Part shown: one piece after another, positions 7,204 through 16,011 of the stretch
Layout: every line of letters starts with the position of its first letter
Position numbering within the stretch: position 1 is the first letter of the stretch
Origin: Methylomagnum ishizawai
GTDB lineage: Bacteria > Pseudomonadota > Gammaproteobacteria > Methylococcales > Methylococcaceae
DNA length: 64,000 nucleotides
Direction of reading: 5' to 3'
Assembly: GCF_019670005.1 (NCBI RefSeq)
Contig: NZ_AP019785.1
Location: 1 to 64,000 of the forward strand
Made by a program: the position numbers and the translations under genes
Notes under the pieces: model-generated
Told to the model about the DNA's origin: nothing
Databases searched by the model: none
What the model saw: only the letters and a program-made list of their open reading frames with translations

Positions 7204-10032
7204 TCATAAAGCTCCGAGCCCCAGTTCGGACCTGACCAGCGGCCCTTCGCCCTCGCCCAAGCGCACGTCGGTCGGAAACATCCGGTCCGGCTTGAGGCCC
7301 TCGGCGTTGACCAGGTAATCGCGGATGGCGCGGGTCCGCGCCTGCGCCAGGAGCCGTAGCCGGGTACGGCTGACCCCGGCGGGGTCCAGCAAGGCCCGCC
7401 TCATCGCCCCGTCCGAGGCCGGTGCGGTTTGTCCGGTCTCCCGCCGGTAGAGCCTCGCGAGATAGCGCTGGTATTCGCTCTGGCTCAGCACGGTGGCGCG
7501 GAGGGCTTCGGGATCGGTCGTCGGCCGGCCTTCTTCCATCAGCTTGGCGATCTTGAGGCGATCGATCAGGTCTTGTTCGGCCAGGGCTCGCCGGTCCCGC
7601 TCCGGCCCGGCCACGCCGGTGATCCTGAGGTAGAGCGCGGGCCGCTCCCTGAGCGCCTTCGCCAGGGCCGCGAGTTGATCGACCTGTTCGGTGCGGAGTT
7701 CCGCCGCGCTGGGGCTGAAGTCCACGTAGCGCAACGCCGCGCCGCCGCCGCCCCCGGCCAGCTTCGCCAGCAGGTTGAAGGGCGAGGCCACGGCCTTGCG
7801 GACCAGGCCGAAGAACACCCGCTTCACCAGCCCCGGAAAGCTGACCTTGGGTTTGCTCAAATCGCCCCGGATGGGCAGGTCCAGGTCGATCTTGCCTTGC
7901 GAATCCTTGAGCAGGGCGATGGCGAGGTGGAGGGGCAGGTCGGGGGCTTTGGAGTCCGGCACCGGCTCTCCCAGGACCAGCCGGGTGAGGACGATCTTGT
8001 TGTCCGAGTCGAGCCGCCGGTCCTTCAGATGGTAATCGAGGTCCAGGGACATCTTGCCCATCTTGATCCGGTAGCCCGCGAACTTGCCGGAATAGGGCGA
8101 CAATGCGCTCATGTCCACGCTGCTGAAATGCATGTGGACATCGGCGAATTGCGCCGGGCGGAACAGGTTCAGCTTGCCCTCGATCTTCGCGGGCGCGTAG
8201 GGGCCGACTTGGCCCTCCAACCGCATCTTCGCGGATTGGCCCGGCTTCGAGTCCAAACCCTCGACGGTGCCGTGCAAGTCCTGAACGGCGGTGGAAAAGT
8301 TCGGCTGGATGGATTGGTCGGTGAAATCCGCCTGGGAGTGTTCCAGGCGGATCTGGTCGATGGCGAAGGCCATGGGCTTGCCCACCGGCGCTTCCTTGGA
8401 TTGTTCCGGCTTCGTGGGGGCGACGGCCTCGGCCAGGTTGAGGGTGCGGTCCGGTTTGACCACGATCCGGGCATACAGGCCATTGGCGGCGATGTCGGCG
8501 ACGTGGAGCCGGGCGGGTTCCGACTGGAAATCCAAATCGCTGAAATCCAACCCTTTCCAGCTTACCAAGGCTTGGTCTTGGCCCCGGAGGCGGGTTTCCA
8601 GGCCGGCCAGCCGGGCATCGCCTTGGTAGCCCAGCACCGGCTTTTCCCCATCCCATCCCAGGCTCACCCGGCCATGCACGTCCAGCGCGCCCTTCACCAG
8701 GTCGAGCCGGGCGAACCGGTCCAGGTAGGGCTGGAACCGGGGCAGGTTCAACCCTTCGAGATCGACCGCCAGGTCGGCGGAGCGGGATTCCGGGGCCACC
8801 TCGCCCGCCACGCCGATCCTGCCGGAGCCGTTAAGGCCGCTGTTCAGCGCCACCCGCACCGGCTTTCCGCTGTTGGTGGCGTATTCTTTGAATTCCAGGC
8901 GCAGGGGCGTGAAGCTCAGCGCGACCGGCCCCGGCGGACGCCGGTCCTCGAAGCCCACGGTGTATTGATCCAGCGTGACGCCGCCCACCGCCACCGACCA
9001 AGCCGCCGCTTCCTTCCCCGGCATCGGCCCTTGGGGACCGCCCGGCCCGGATGGGGGCAGCCAGTCGGAGAGGTCGAAGCGGCCCGCCGGGGTCAGGGCC
9101 GCTTCCAGCCGTCCGCCCGTCGATTCCACCGACCGGATGGAGAGCGTCCGCTGCGCTGTATTCGCCGCGATGCCCAGCACCTGGATGGACGGAATCTCGA
9201 CCGGCACCCGGCCCGAATCCCGGTCGGCCAGCCGCAGTTGGCCGAGGACGAGGCGGCCGTCGCCGACCACGGCCCGCACGGGATCGCCCCCGATCCGGTA
9301 GTGGACGTCGAGGTCCAGCGTGCCCGACTTCACCACGAAACCGAACCGGCCCGGCGCGTACCGCGTGAGCGTGTCGGCCTTGAGGTTCTTGAGTTGCAGG
9401 CGGCCCTCGGTGGATAGCGGGGCCGCCGATCCCCGGCCTTCCACTGTGAGGGTTTCGTGGGCGGCGGTGGCGGCGGTCAGGCGGTAGGGGGACGCTTCGC
9501 CTTCCGCCCGCAAGGAGAAATCCGAGAGTTCCAGGCCGATGGGGAACAGGGTTTGCCGGAGCGGTTCGGCGCGGCTCAAATCCTCGAAACCGAGTCGGCC
9601 TCGTTTAACCGTCAATCGACCGATGTGGAACGGTGGCGTGGCTTGGTGTCCTCCCTGGCCGGGGAAGAGTTCCGCGAGGTTCAACCGGCCTTCCCGGTCG
9701 ATCACGACCTGGGCGAAAGGCCCGGAGAGGCCGATGGCGTCGAATTGCAGCGTCCCGGCCAGGCTGCGCCAGAAGCCAAAATCGACGGTGAGGCTGGCGA
9801 AACCGAGCGGCGGTGGCCGCGCATCCCGGCGCAGTTCGAAATCCCGCAGTTCCAGGACGCAGGTGAAGGGGTTGAAGCGGACTTCGTCCACCGAGGCGAT
9901 GCCAGTGGTGCGCTCAGCCGCCAACTTCGGCAACTGGCTACGCACCACCCAGGGCACTCCAAAGAACCCCAGCAGCGCGTACAGCGCCACGCAGACCGCG
10001 ACGACCGAGGCCCAGCGGGCGATACGCATCAT
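7204..10032 (-). CDS. DUF748 AsmA-like envelope protein
   Basis: 942 residues from the MM pair at 10032, chosen because the single N-terminal membrane anchor (ARWASVVAVCVALYALLGFF) starts a few residues later. An upstream in-frame ATG at 10095 is possible. The large periplasmic part has AsmA-type repeats: FNPFTCVLELRDFELRRD, then VVIDREGRLNLAELFPGQ. The C-terminus (about 800-942) has an OmpA-like feel (VDFSPSAAELRTEQVDQLAA). DUF748 proteins belong to the AsmA/TamB/YdbH-type bridge superfamily, which is linked to phospholipid transport and outer membrane integrity. The gene is divergent from mscS and has a damaged duplicate of its 5' part at 11822-12498. Confidence 0.88.
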   Translation of the reverse strand: MMRIARWASVVAVCVALYALLGFFGVPWVVRSQLPKLAAERTTGIASVDEVRFNPFTCVLELRDFELRRDARPPPLGFASLTVDFGFWRSLAGTLQFDAIGLSGPFAQVVIDREGRLNLAELFPGQGGHQATPPFHIGRLTVKRGRLGFEDLSRAEPLRQTLFPIGLELSDFSLRAEGEASPYRLTAATAAHETLTVEGRGSAAPLSTEGRLQLKNLKADTLTRYAPGRFGFVVKSGTLDLDVHYRIGGDPVRAVVGDGRLVLGQLRLADRDSGRVPVEIPSIQVLGIAANTAQRTLSIRSVESTGGRLEAALTPAGRFDLSDWLPPSGPGGPQGPMPGKEAAAWSVAVGGVTLDQYTVGFEDRRPPGPVALSFTPLRLEFKEYATNSGKPVRVALNSGLNGSGRIGVAGEVAPESRSADLAVDLEGLNLPRFQPYLDRFARLDLVKGALDVHGRVSLGWDGEKPVLGYQGDARLAGLETRLRGQDQALVSWKGLDFSDLDFQSEPARLHVADIAANGLYARIVVKPDRTLNLAEAVAPTKPEQSKEAPVGKPMAFAIDQIRLEHSQADFTDQSIQPNFSTAVQDLHGTVEGLDSKPGQSAKMRLEGQVGPYAPAKIEGKLNLFRPAQFADVHMHFSSVDMSALSPYSGKFAGYRIKMGKMSLDLDYHLKDRRLDSDNKIVLTRLVLGEPVPDSKAPDLPLHLAIALLKDSQGKIDLDLPIRGDLSKPKVSFPGLVKRVFFGLVRKAVASPFNLLAKLAGGGGGAALRYVDFSPSAAELRTEQVDQLAALAKALRERPALYLRITGVAGPERDRRALAEQDLIDRLKIAKLMEEGRPTTDPEALRATVLSQSEYQRYLARLYRRETGQTAPASDGAMRRALLDPAGVSRTRLRLLAQARTRAIRDYLVNAEGLKPDRMFPTDVRLGEGEGPLVRSELGLGAL

Positions 10033-10221
10033 TTGGCGGTGCCGTCCGGCGGCGGTATCCCGCGGCCGCGCATCCTGGTGTGCGGCTTCTTCCATTTTGG
10101 TTTGGACCGGCGGGCTTCCGAAAAGATCGCGCCCGATGCGACAGCGTCCGGTCCCGACCGTGAACGACCGGAGGCCGGGGCGGTCGGAATCCATACCCCA
10201 AACCCAACGGACAGGGCATCC

Positions 10222-11229
10222 ATGGACGGAATCATTCGCTTGGTCGGGCCGAGTCAGGCCCTGGAAATCTTCGGCATCCGGCTGGTGGGCTTCAACGCCG
10301 AGAACGCCCGCAAGCTCCTGATGACCCTGCTGTTGTTCCTATTGATCTGGGGAGCGCGCTGGGTCATCCGGCGGGGCGCGAAGTTAGCGCTGCGCCATCT
10401 GTCCGGCGAGCAGGCCGGATTCTGGGCGATCCAGGCCACCCACCTCATCACCGCCGTGCTGCTGCTGTTGGGGCTGGCTTCCATCTGGTTCGACGATCCC
10501 ACCCGCCTCGCCACAGCGCTGGGCTTGGTGACGGCGGGGCTGGCCTTCGCCCTGCAACGGGTGGTCACGGCGGCGGCGGGCTATTTCGTGATCCTCCGGG
10601 GCCAGACCTTCCGCATGGGCGACCGCATCGTCATGGGCGGGGTGCGCGGCGACGTGGTGGCCCTGAGCTTCATGCAGACCACCATCATGGAGATGGGCCA
10701 GCCGCCATCGGTGCAGAACGCCGACCCGGCCATGTGGGTGCGGAGCCGGGAGTACACCGGGCGGCTGGTGGCGGTCAGCAACGCCCGCATCTTCGACGAG
10801 CCGGTCTACAACTACACCCGCGACTTCCCCTATATCTGGGAGGAGATGAGCTTGCCGATCCCCTACCGGGCGGACCGGGCGCGGGCCGAAAAGATCATCC
10901 TGGATGCCGCCCTGCGCCACACCGTCACCGACAGCCAACTGGGCCGGGAAGCGTTGGAAGAGATGCAACGGCGCTATTTCCTCAAGCCCACCCAGATCGG
11001 CCCCAAGGTTTATTGGCGGCTGACCGACAACTGGCTGGAACTCACCGTGCGCTTCATCGTCCCCGACCGGGGCATCCGCGAGGTCAAGGACGCCCTGAGC
11101 CGCGATATCCTGGCGGAATTCGAGCGGGCGGGCCTCGGGTTCGCCTCGACGACCTTCGAGATCGTCGGGCTCCCGCCGCTGCGGGTCTCGCCCGGAGCGG
11201 CGGGATCGACCGGCGAGGAGGTGAAATGA
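10222..11229 (+). CDS. MscS family mechanosensitive channel
   Basis: 335 residues from ATG 10222. The reading frame is open for another 255 codons upstream only because of high GC over the antisense strand of DUF748. Residues 1-110 hold hydrophobic helices (LLMTLLLFLLIWGARWVI, then ITAVLLLLGLASIWF). The pore-like helix LGLVTAGLAFALQRVVTAAA is followed by the beta domain (GQTFRMGDRIVMGGVRGDVV). This matches the MscS fold. The channel would release solutes under hypo-osmotic shock. An intervening acidic loop (TIMEMGQPPSVQNADPAMWV) lengthens the beta domain compared with small MscS. Confidence 0.9.
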   Translation: MDGIIRLVGPSQALEIFGIRLVGFNAENARKLLMTLLLFLLIWGARWVIRRGAKLALRHLSGEQAGFWAIQATHLITAVLLLLGLASIWFDDPTRLATALGLVTAGLAFALQRVVTAAAGYFVILRGQTFRMGDRIVMGGVRGDVVALSFMQTTIMEMGQPPSVQNADPAMWVRSREYTGRLVAVSNARIFDEPVYNYTRDFPYIWEEMSLPIPYRADRARAEKIILDAALRHTVTDSQLGREALEEMQRRYFLKPTQIGPKVYWRLTDNWLELTVRFIVPDRGIREVKDALSRDILAEFERAGLGFASTTFEIVGLPPLRVSPGAAGSTGEEVK

Positions 11230-11453
11230 TCCGCGTGTAAGGGCCGCGTGGGAGGATCGCTTGGGCCAAATCTCCTCCCTGGCCTTGCTGATGGCCGGGA
11301 TGGTCCTGATGTCCTACAGTGAGCCCTTGGGTTGAAAGGGGCGTGGCCACCATGGAAAAAAGCTTGTCCCCATCCTCGCCTTTCACCGGAACGTTCCTTT
11401 CTTTGGCGCCAGAGCGTGCCGGATTGCCAGCGGCTTCAGCTAAGGGTTCGATT

Positions 11454-11807
11454 CTACGGTTCTTTTTGGCTCTCCCCGCTTTGCTGCTCTGCATTGGGTG
11501 GCGGGCCGTGGATAATGCCGACGCGGTTTCGTGTTTGGATGATGGGTAGCTTCTTGATGCTGATGCGGGCATCCGCTTTGATAGGCGGCAGCTTCGTGAC
11601 GGCGACGTCGATGGGCGGCAGCTTCGTGACGGCGACATCGGCGCCGAGCTTCACTTCGATGGGTTTATCGACGATCAGGTTGAGGACAATGGGTTTATCG
11701 GTCGAAACATTCAGATTTATCGTGGGCGTGCAGCCGAATGCTGATCCAGCCGCTAGAGCCAGGGTTATCCATTTCCCGTTGAAGGCTATTGGAAGAAGCT
11801 TATTCAT
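11454..11807 (-). CDS. YnbE-like lipoprotein
   Basis: 117 residues from ATG 11807. A lipoprotein signal ends in the lipobox AAGSAFGC at about residues 19-26. Directly after the Cys the sequence CTPTINLNVSTDKPIVLNLI resembles the small E. coli lipoprotein YnbE (CTP, then PI.xNxxV). YnbE pairs with the AsmA-like YdbH. This match is by eye. The C-terminal half is an extension with a duplicated VAVTKLPPI, produced by a 30-bp tandem repeat in the DNA at 11584 and 11614. Lying near a DUF748 gene supports a bridge-partner role, but it is separated from it by mscS and faces a broken DUF748 copy. Confidence 0.6.
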   Translation of the reverse strand: MNKLLPIAFNGKWITLALAAGSAFGCTPTINLNVSTDKPIVLNLIVDKPIEVKLGADVAVTKLPPIDVAVTKLPPIKADARISIKKLPIIQTRNRVGIIHGPPPNAEQQSGESQKEP

Positions 11808-11821
11808 CGCGTTACTCCATT

Positions 11822-12313
11822 TGACGAATTGCGCCGGGCGGAACAGGTCCAACTTGCCCTCGCCTTGAAATCCAACCGGCCTTGTTTGACCGTCAACCGA
11901 CCGATGTGGAACGGCGGCGTGGCTTGGTGTCCTACCTGGCTGGGGAAGAGTTCCGCGAGGTTCAACCGGCCTTCCCGGTCGATCACGATCCGGGCGAAAG
12001 GCTCGGCGAGGCCGATGGCGTCGAATTGCAGCGTCCCGCCCAGGCTACGCCAGAAGCCAAGGTCGACGATGAGGCCGGCGAAACCGAGCAGCGGCGGCCG
12101 CGCATCCCGGCGCAGTTCGAAATCTCCCAGTTCCAGGACGCAGGTGAAGGGGTTGAAGTGGACTTCGCCTAGCGAGGCGGTGGCGCCGGCGCGCTCCGCC
12201 ACCAGCTTCGGCAATTCGCTACGCACCCACCAGGGTACCCCGGCGAAATCCAGCAGCGCGTACAGCGCCACGCAGGCCGCGAGGGCCAAGGCCCAGCGGG
12301 CGATACGCATCAT
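11822..12313 (-). pseudogene. Truncated duplicate of the DUF748 gene
   Basis: The reading frame from the MM pair at 12313 repeats the first ~140 residues of the protein at 7204-10032 (ARWALALAACVALYALLDFA, then FNPFTCVLELGDFELRRD). At about 11866 it jumps to a 40-bp piece matching 8144-8182 in the middle of the same gene (GCGCCGGGCGGAACAGGT), then ends. It is a copy with a large internal deletion. The DNA similarity continues upstream of the start to about 12498, just as far as the mscS start in the intact locus, so the copied unit included the intergenic promoter region. Confidence 0.8.
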
Positions 12314-12533
12314 TTGGCGGTGCCGTCCGGCGGCGGTACCCTGCGGCCGCGCATCCTGGCGTGCGGCTTCTTCCATGCCGGTTGGACCGGCGGACCGGTG
12401 AAAAGATAGCGCCCGATGCGGCACCTTCCGGCCGCGGCCGTGAACGACCGGATGCCGGGACAGTCGGAATCCATATCTTCAAGCCCAACGGACAGGGCGT
12501 GGTCACCCTGCCGACGGCCGGTTGCCTGGTCAA

Positions 12534-13910
12534 TCACCTACAGACGCCGCCATCGTCCCCGGCTTTTTTCGTCCGCTCCGCCAGCCGCTGTTCCCGCATG
12601 GCCCGCGCCACCCGCCCATAGCGCTCTTCCAGGTCCGCCCGGTCGCGGCCGTCCGGGAACCGCGCCCCGGCGTCCCGGTGGATCAGGCGGGCGTGCCGCT
12701 CCAGGGCATCCCGGTAGGCCGGCGGCAAATCCCCCTCCGCCAGCAGGCCGATCATGTCCATGAGCCGGATCGACACCGCCTCGTTGGTCCGGGCATTCTG
12801 GCGCAAAGGGTTGAAGGCGGCATCGAGTATTCCCGCGTAGGTATAGGGGTCGGTGACCACCCGGACCCGGCCCCCGGCGGCGCGGCGCAGGGGCGAAGCC
12901 AGTTCCCGGCCGGCCAGAAAAGACAGGGCGGCCCCCAGCCAGTCGATGCAGTTGATGGCGGTGAAGGGATCGTTGATGCCCGGCGAGAGCGCACGCACCG
13001 CCACTTCCACCAGTTGTTCGATAGCGAATTCGGCATCTTGGATGAGGGTGCGCTGCCGTCCCAACAGGAAGGCCTTCACGATGTCCGCCGCGATGGCGTC
13101 GGATACCGCCTCGCGGGGATAGGCCAGCGCCAGGACATGGCCCGCCACCACGAACTGGCCGGGGCGCTTTTTCAGGCACAGGAGCAGATCGTATTTTTCG
13201 GCGATCTTTTGCAGGCGCTCCAACTCGATGGCTTCCAGGTAGCCGTTGCCGGGTGCCGGGATCGACTTGGCCCGGTCCCATAAATCGGGCGGCGGTTCCC
13301 AGCCATCCTGGGAAGGATCGTCCCGGCCGCCATCCGGGGATGCGGGGAACAGCCCGGCGAAGGTCTCGATCAGCCGCGAGCCCACGTATTCCACCACGTT
13401 CGGTGCCTGGATGAAGAAGGCGACCCGGTGGATGAAATAAATGAGCAATCCGAAACTCAGGACGCCGAACAGCAGGGCCACGCTGACCGAGAGATGGGGG
13501 ATACCGGCACCGTCCTCGGTGGCGCGGACCCGGGTCAGCACGATGATGCAGTAGACGAAAGTGCCGATGAAGCCGCCCAGCACCACCTGGGTGCCGCCCT
13601 GCCGCATGAAGTTGGGCAGGAGCCTCGGACCGAACTGTGCCGAGGCATTGGACAGCACCAACATGGCGATGGAGAACACCACGCCCGCCACGGTAATCGC
13701 CGAGGACGCCAGCGTGGATAGGATCGCCTGCGCCCCCGGCGCGTCCATGACGTACAGGTCCGAGAGGAACGGCAGATATTGTTCCCTGGCTTTCTTATCC
13801 ACCAGGAACAACCCGACCGCCAGCAGCGCGGCTAGCGAGGACATGACGGACGGCACGAACCAGTAGCTGGAACGCACCCGCTCCCAGATTTGGCGGAATC
13901 GCAGGTTCAT
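12534..13910 (-). CDS. DUF2254 family membrane protein
   Basis: 458 residues from ATG 13910 (MNLRFRQIWERVRSSYWFVP). The first helices occur at about 20-45, then SSAITVAGVVFSIAMLVLSN (about 75-95), VVLGGFIGTFVYCIIVLTRV and VALLFGVLSFGLLIYFIHRV. The cytosolic C-terminal half contains PGINDPFTAINCIDWLGAAL, a hallmark of DUF2254 proteins. The function of the family is unknown; predicted integral inner-membrane protein. It sits among ion channels and antiporters. The upstream frame is open to 14039 without a better start. Confidence 0.85.
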   Translation of the reverse strand: MNLRFRQIWERVRSSYWFVPSVMSSLAALLAVGLFLVDKKAREQYLPFLSDLYVMDAPGAQAILSTLASSAITVAGVVFSIAMLVLSNASAQFGPRLLPNFMRQGGTQVVLGGFIGTFVYCIIVLTRVRATEDGAGIPHLSVSVALLFGVLSFGLLIYFIHRVAFFIQAPNVVEYVGSRLIETFAGLFPASPDGGRDDPSQDGWEPPPDLWDRAKSIPAPGNGYLEAIELERLQKIAEKYDLLLCLKKRPGQFVVAGHVLALAYPREAVSDAIAADIVKAFLLGRQRTLIQDAEFAIEQLVEVAVRALSPGINDPFTAINCIDWLGAALSFLAGRELASPLRRAAGGRVRVVTDPYTYAGILDAAFNPLRQNARTNEAVSIRLMDMIGLLAEGDLPPAYRDALERHARLIHRDAGARFPDGRDRADLEERYGRVARAMREQRLAERTKKAGDDGGVCR

Positions 13911-14110
13911 GATTCTCAGACCGGCCGCACGGTTTCCCGATTCCCGATGGGCCGCTTCGGATTCCGCCAGAACGAACCGCCCCGGCTCCCAGTCTACGGA
14001 GACGGGAGCCGGGAATTTGGCCTCGGTTCCCGCCGCCATTCAACTGGATTTTTTAGGAGATCCGATCCGATAACCTGGGAAAACCCCATTGGACCTTGGA
14101 GGTTGGAAAG

Positions 14111-14479
14111 ATGATCACACCCATCGATACGGGTTCCCCGCGCATCCTCGGCTTCAAGTTCGGCGGCAAGCTGCGCACGGAGGATTACCAAACCCTGTTC
14201 GTTCCCGCCGTGGAGGCCGCGCTGCCGGCCGGGGGCGGCAAGGCGCGGCTGTTGGCGCTGTTCGAGGACTTCCACGGCTGGGAAGCCGGGGCCGCCTGGG
14301 AGGACTTGAAGTTCGGCGTCCGGCACTATGCCGATTTCGACCGCATCGCCCTGGTGGGCGACCGCCGCTGGGAAGCCTGGATGGCCACGCTGGGCAAGCC
14401 GTTCACCCAGGCGGAGGTGAGATATTTCGACGTGTCCGATAGCGGCGCGGCCTGGGCCTGGATACGGGAAGGACACTGA
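14111..14479 (+). CDS. SpoIIAA-like (STAS-fold) protein
   Basis: 122 residues from ATG 14111 with GGAGG eight bases upstream. The sequence matches the SpoIIAA-like/DUF3478 family: FGGKLRTEDYQTLFVPAVEA, then LLALFEDFHGWEAGAAWEDL, GVRHYADFDRIALVGDRRW, and an end PFTQAEVRYFDVSDSGAAWA. These are small cytoplasmic STAS-like proteins, often near ion transporters and stress genes, with no assigned reaction. The gene is divergent from DUF2254. Confidence 0.85.
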   Translation: MITPIDTGSPRILGFKFGGKLRTEDYQTLFVPAVEAALPAGGGKARLLALFEDFHGWEAGAAWEDLKFGVRHYADFDRIALVGDRRWEAWMATLGKPFTQAEVRYFDVSDSGAAWAWIREGH

Positions 14480-14532
14480 AACCAGCGGTTGGACGATCCT
14501 GCTTCGAGCTTTTCCCGCCCGGAATGGCCACC

Positions 14533-14703
14533 ATGGGGATGGAAACCGTGCGGCGCATCGGGCGCGGGGAGCGGGTTGAAAATCTGGAGGCCATGCTCAT
14601 CGGCTAGGATGGCCGGAGGATCGACCTTTCCGAAACCATCTCGCCCATCAAGGACCGCCACGGCCGGATGGTGGGTGCCTCGATAGGGGGTATTCCTCAT
14701 TGA
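14533..14703 (+). pseudogene. PAS-domain relic with internal stop
   Basis: Reads ETVRRIGRGERVENLEAMLI, G, stop, DGRRIDLSETISPIKDRHGR, MVGAS, then an unrelated end. This is the second half of a PAS sensory domain (kDGR.IDvS.TISPI.D..GrivGAS). The stop codon at about 14608 replaces the usual Lys of the KDGR turn. Nothing of the kinase or cyclase it belonged to remains. Confidence 0.65.
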
Positions 14704-14757
14704 TGGCCCCGCGATGGGCGCATCCCGCCGGCCCGCGTTTCCCATGATCCTGGCTCG

Positions 14758-15930
14758 CTAGACCGGTTTCCCCCCGCTCCGCAGCTTGATCGCGAGGACC
14801 GGAAACAGCAAGACCGTCAGCATGGCGGCGCTCATCAACACCGCTGCCCGGTCGGGCGCCATCAGCCCGGAGGAAACCCCGAGTTCGGCGATCACCGCGA
14901 TCAAGGGCAGGCCGGTCGCGGAATACAAGGCGAAGGGCCATTTGTCCGCCGCCGCCAGTTCGTCTCCATAGAGCAGCACGGGCGCACCGCGAACCAGCAC
15001 GAACAACCCCAGGAGTATGGCGATCTGGACCGGAACCAAGGGCCCGCGCCATAAAGCCTCCAGATCGAACCGCGCGCCGACCCCGATGAAGAAGATGGGG
15101 ATGAGGAACCCATAGCCGATGGCGTCCAGCTTTTGGCGCAGCACCTCGCCTGGTTCGCCCTTGCTCACCAAGCCGACCACCAGGCCGGCGGCGAACGCGC
15201 CCATGACGACGTTCAGGCCGAACTTCGCGGCTAGCGCGACCAGCGCGGCCTGGAGCAGGATGCAGAGCCGCACCGGCAATTGCCCGCTGCCGTTCAGGGT
15301 TTTGGCCAGCCGATCCAGCAGGCCCGACGACAACATGTGGAAGGCGAAATAGGCGGCGGCCAGGGCGACGGCGGTGAAGGCCACCATGAACAAGGTGTGC
15401 AAAACCGTCGGATGGGTGGGGATGAGCAACAGGGAGATGAACACCATGGGTCCGAATTCCCCCATGGCGGCGGCCGAGATGAGCAGCCCGCCGAAACCAG
15501 TGTCCCATTCCCCGGTGTCCTTCAGGATGGGCGACAACACCCCCAGGGCGGTGGTGGACAAGGCGATGGCGGCCAGCAAGGGCGGTGCCTGGATCAGCCC
15601 GACGCCGCTCAATAGGTAGGCGCAAACCATGGCGACCAGGAACGAAAAAAACCATCCCCCCACCGCCAGGGCCAACGGCCTGCCCCGGATCACTCCGAAG
15701 TCTATTTCCATGCCGACCATGAACAACAGGAACGTCAAACCGAGTTGGCCCAGCGTTCCGAACAAGCCGTCGAAGCCCACCCAATCCAGCGCGTGGGGGC
15801 CGATCAATATCCCCAGGATGATCTCGACGACCACGATGGGCGGACGGAATGCCTTGGGCAATTCCACGGCCAGCGGCGCGAGCGCCGCGACCAAGGCGAT
15901 GAGCAATAGGTCGTTGTCGTAGGTTTCCAT
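14758..15930 (-). CDS. CPA2 family cation:proton antiporter (Kef-like)
   Basis: 390 residues from ATG 15930 with AGGAG upstream. Strongly hydrophobic with about 12 membrane helices. The PPIVVVEIILGILIGPHAL and GLTFLLFMVGMEIDFGVIRG segments are typical of monovalent cation:proton antiporter-2. There is no C-terminal RCK/TrkA domain, so it is shorter than KefB/KefC. It likely exchanges K+ or Na+ for H+ in the inner membrane. It is followed upstream by the ClC exchanger gene with about 80 bp between, probably one transcript. Confidence 0.88.
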   Translation of the reverse strand: METYDNDLLLIALVAALAPLAVELPKAFRPPIVVVEIILGILIGPHALDWVGFDGLFGTLGQLGLTFLLFMVGMEIDFGVIRGRPLALAVGGWFFSFLVAMVCAYLLSGVGLIQAPPLLAAIALSTTALGVLSPILKDTGEWDTGFGGLLISAAAMGEFGPMVFISLLLIPTHPTVLHTLFMVAFTAVALAAAYFAFHMLSSGLLDRLAKTLNGSGQLPVRLCILLQAALVALAAKFGLNVVMGAFAAGLVVGLVSKGEPGEVLRQKLDAIGYGFLIPIFFIGVGARFDLEALWRGPLVPVQIAILLGLFVLVRGAPVLLYGDELAAADKWPFALYSATGLPLIAVIAELGVSSGLMAPDRAAVLMSAAMLTVLLFPVLAIKLRSGGKPV

Positions 15931-16011
15931 GGGTGTTCTCCTGTTTGGGGGGTCGGAAGGCGATCGATGCCGGATCGGTTGCGTATCCAAGGGCGGTCGG
16001 CCCAAGGGCCA

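Noticed and set aside
9457-10221. A 255-residue N-terminal extension of the MscS channel
   Set aside because: It lies antisense to the well-supported DUF748 gene, is Arg/Gly-rich with no family features, and the channel starts normally at 10222.
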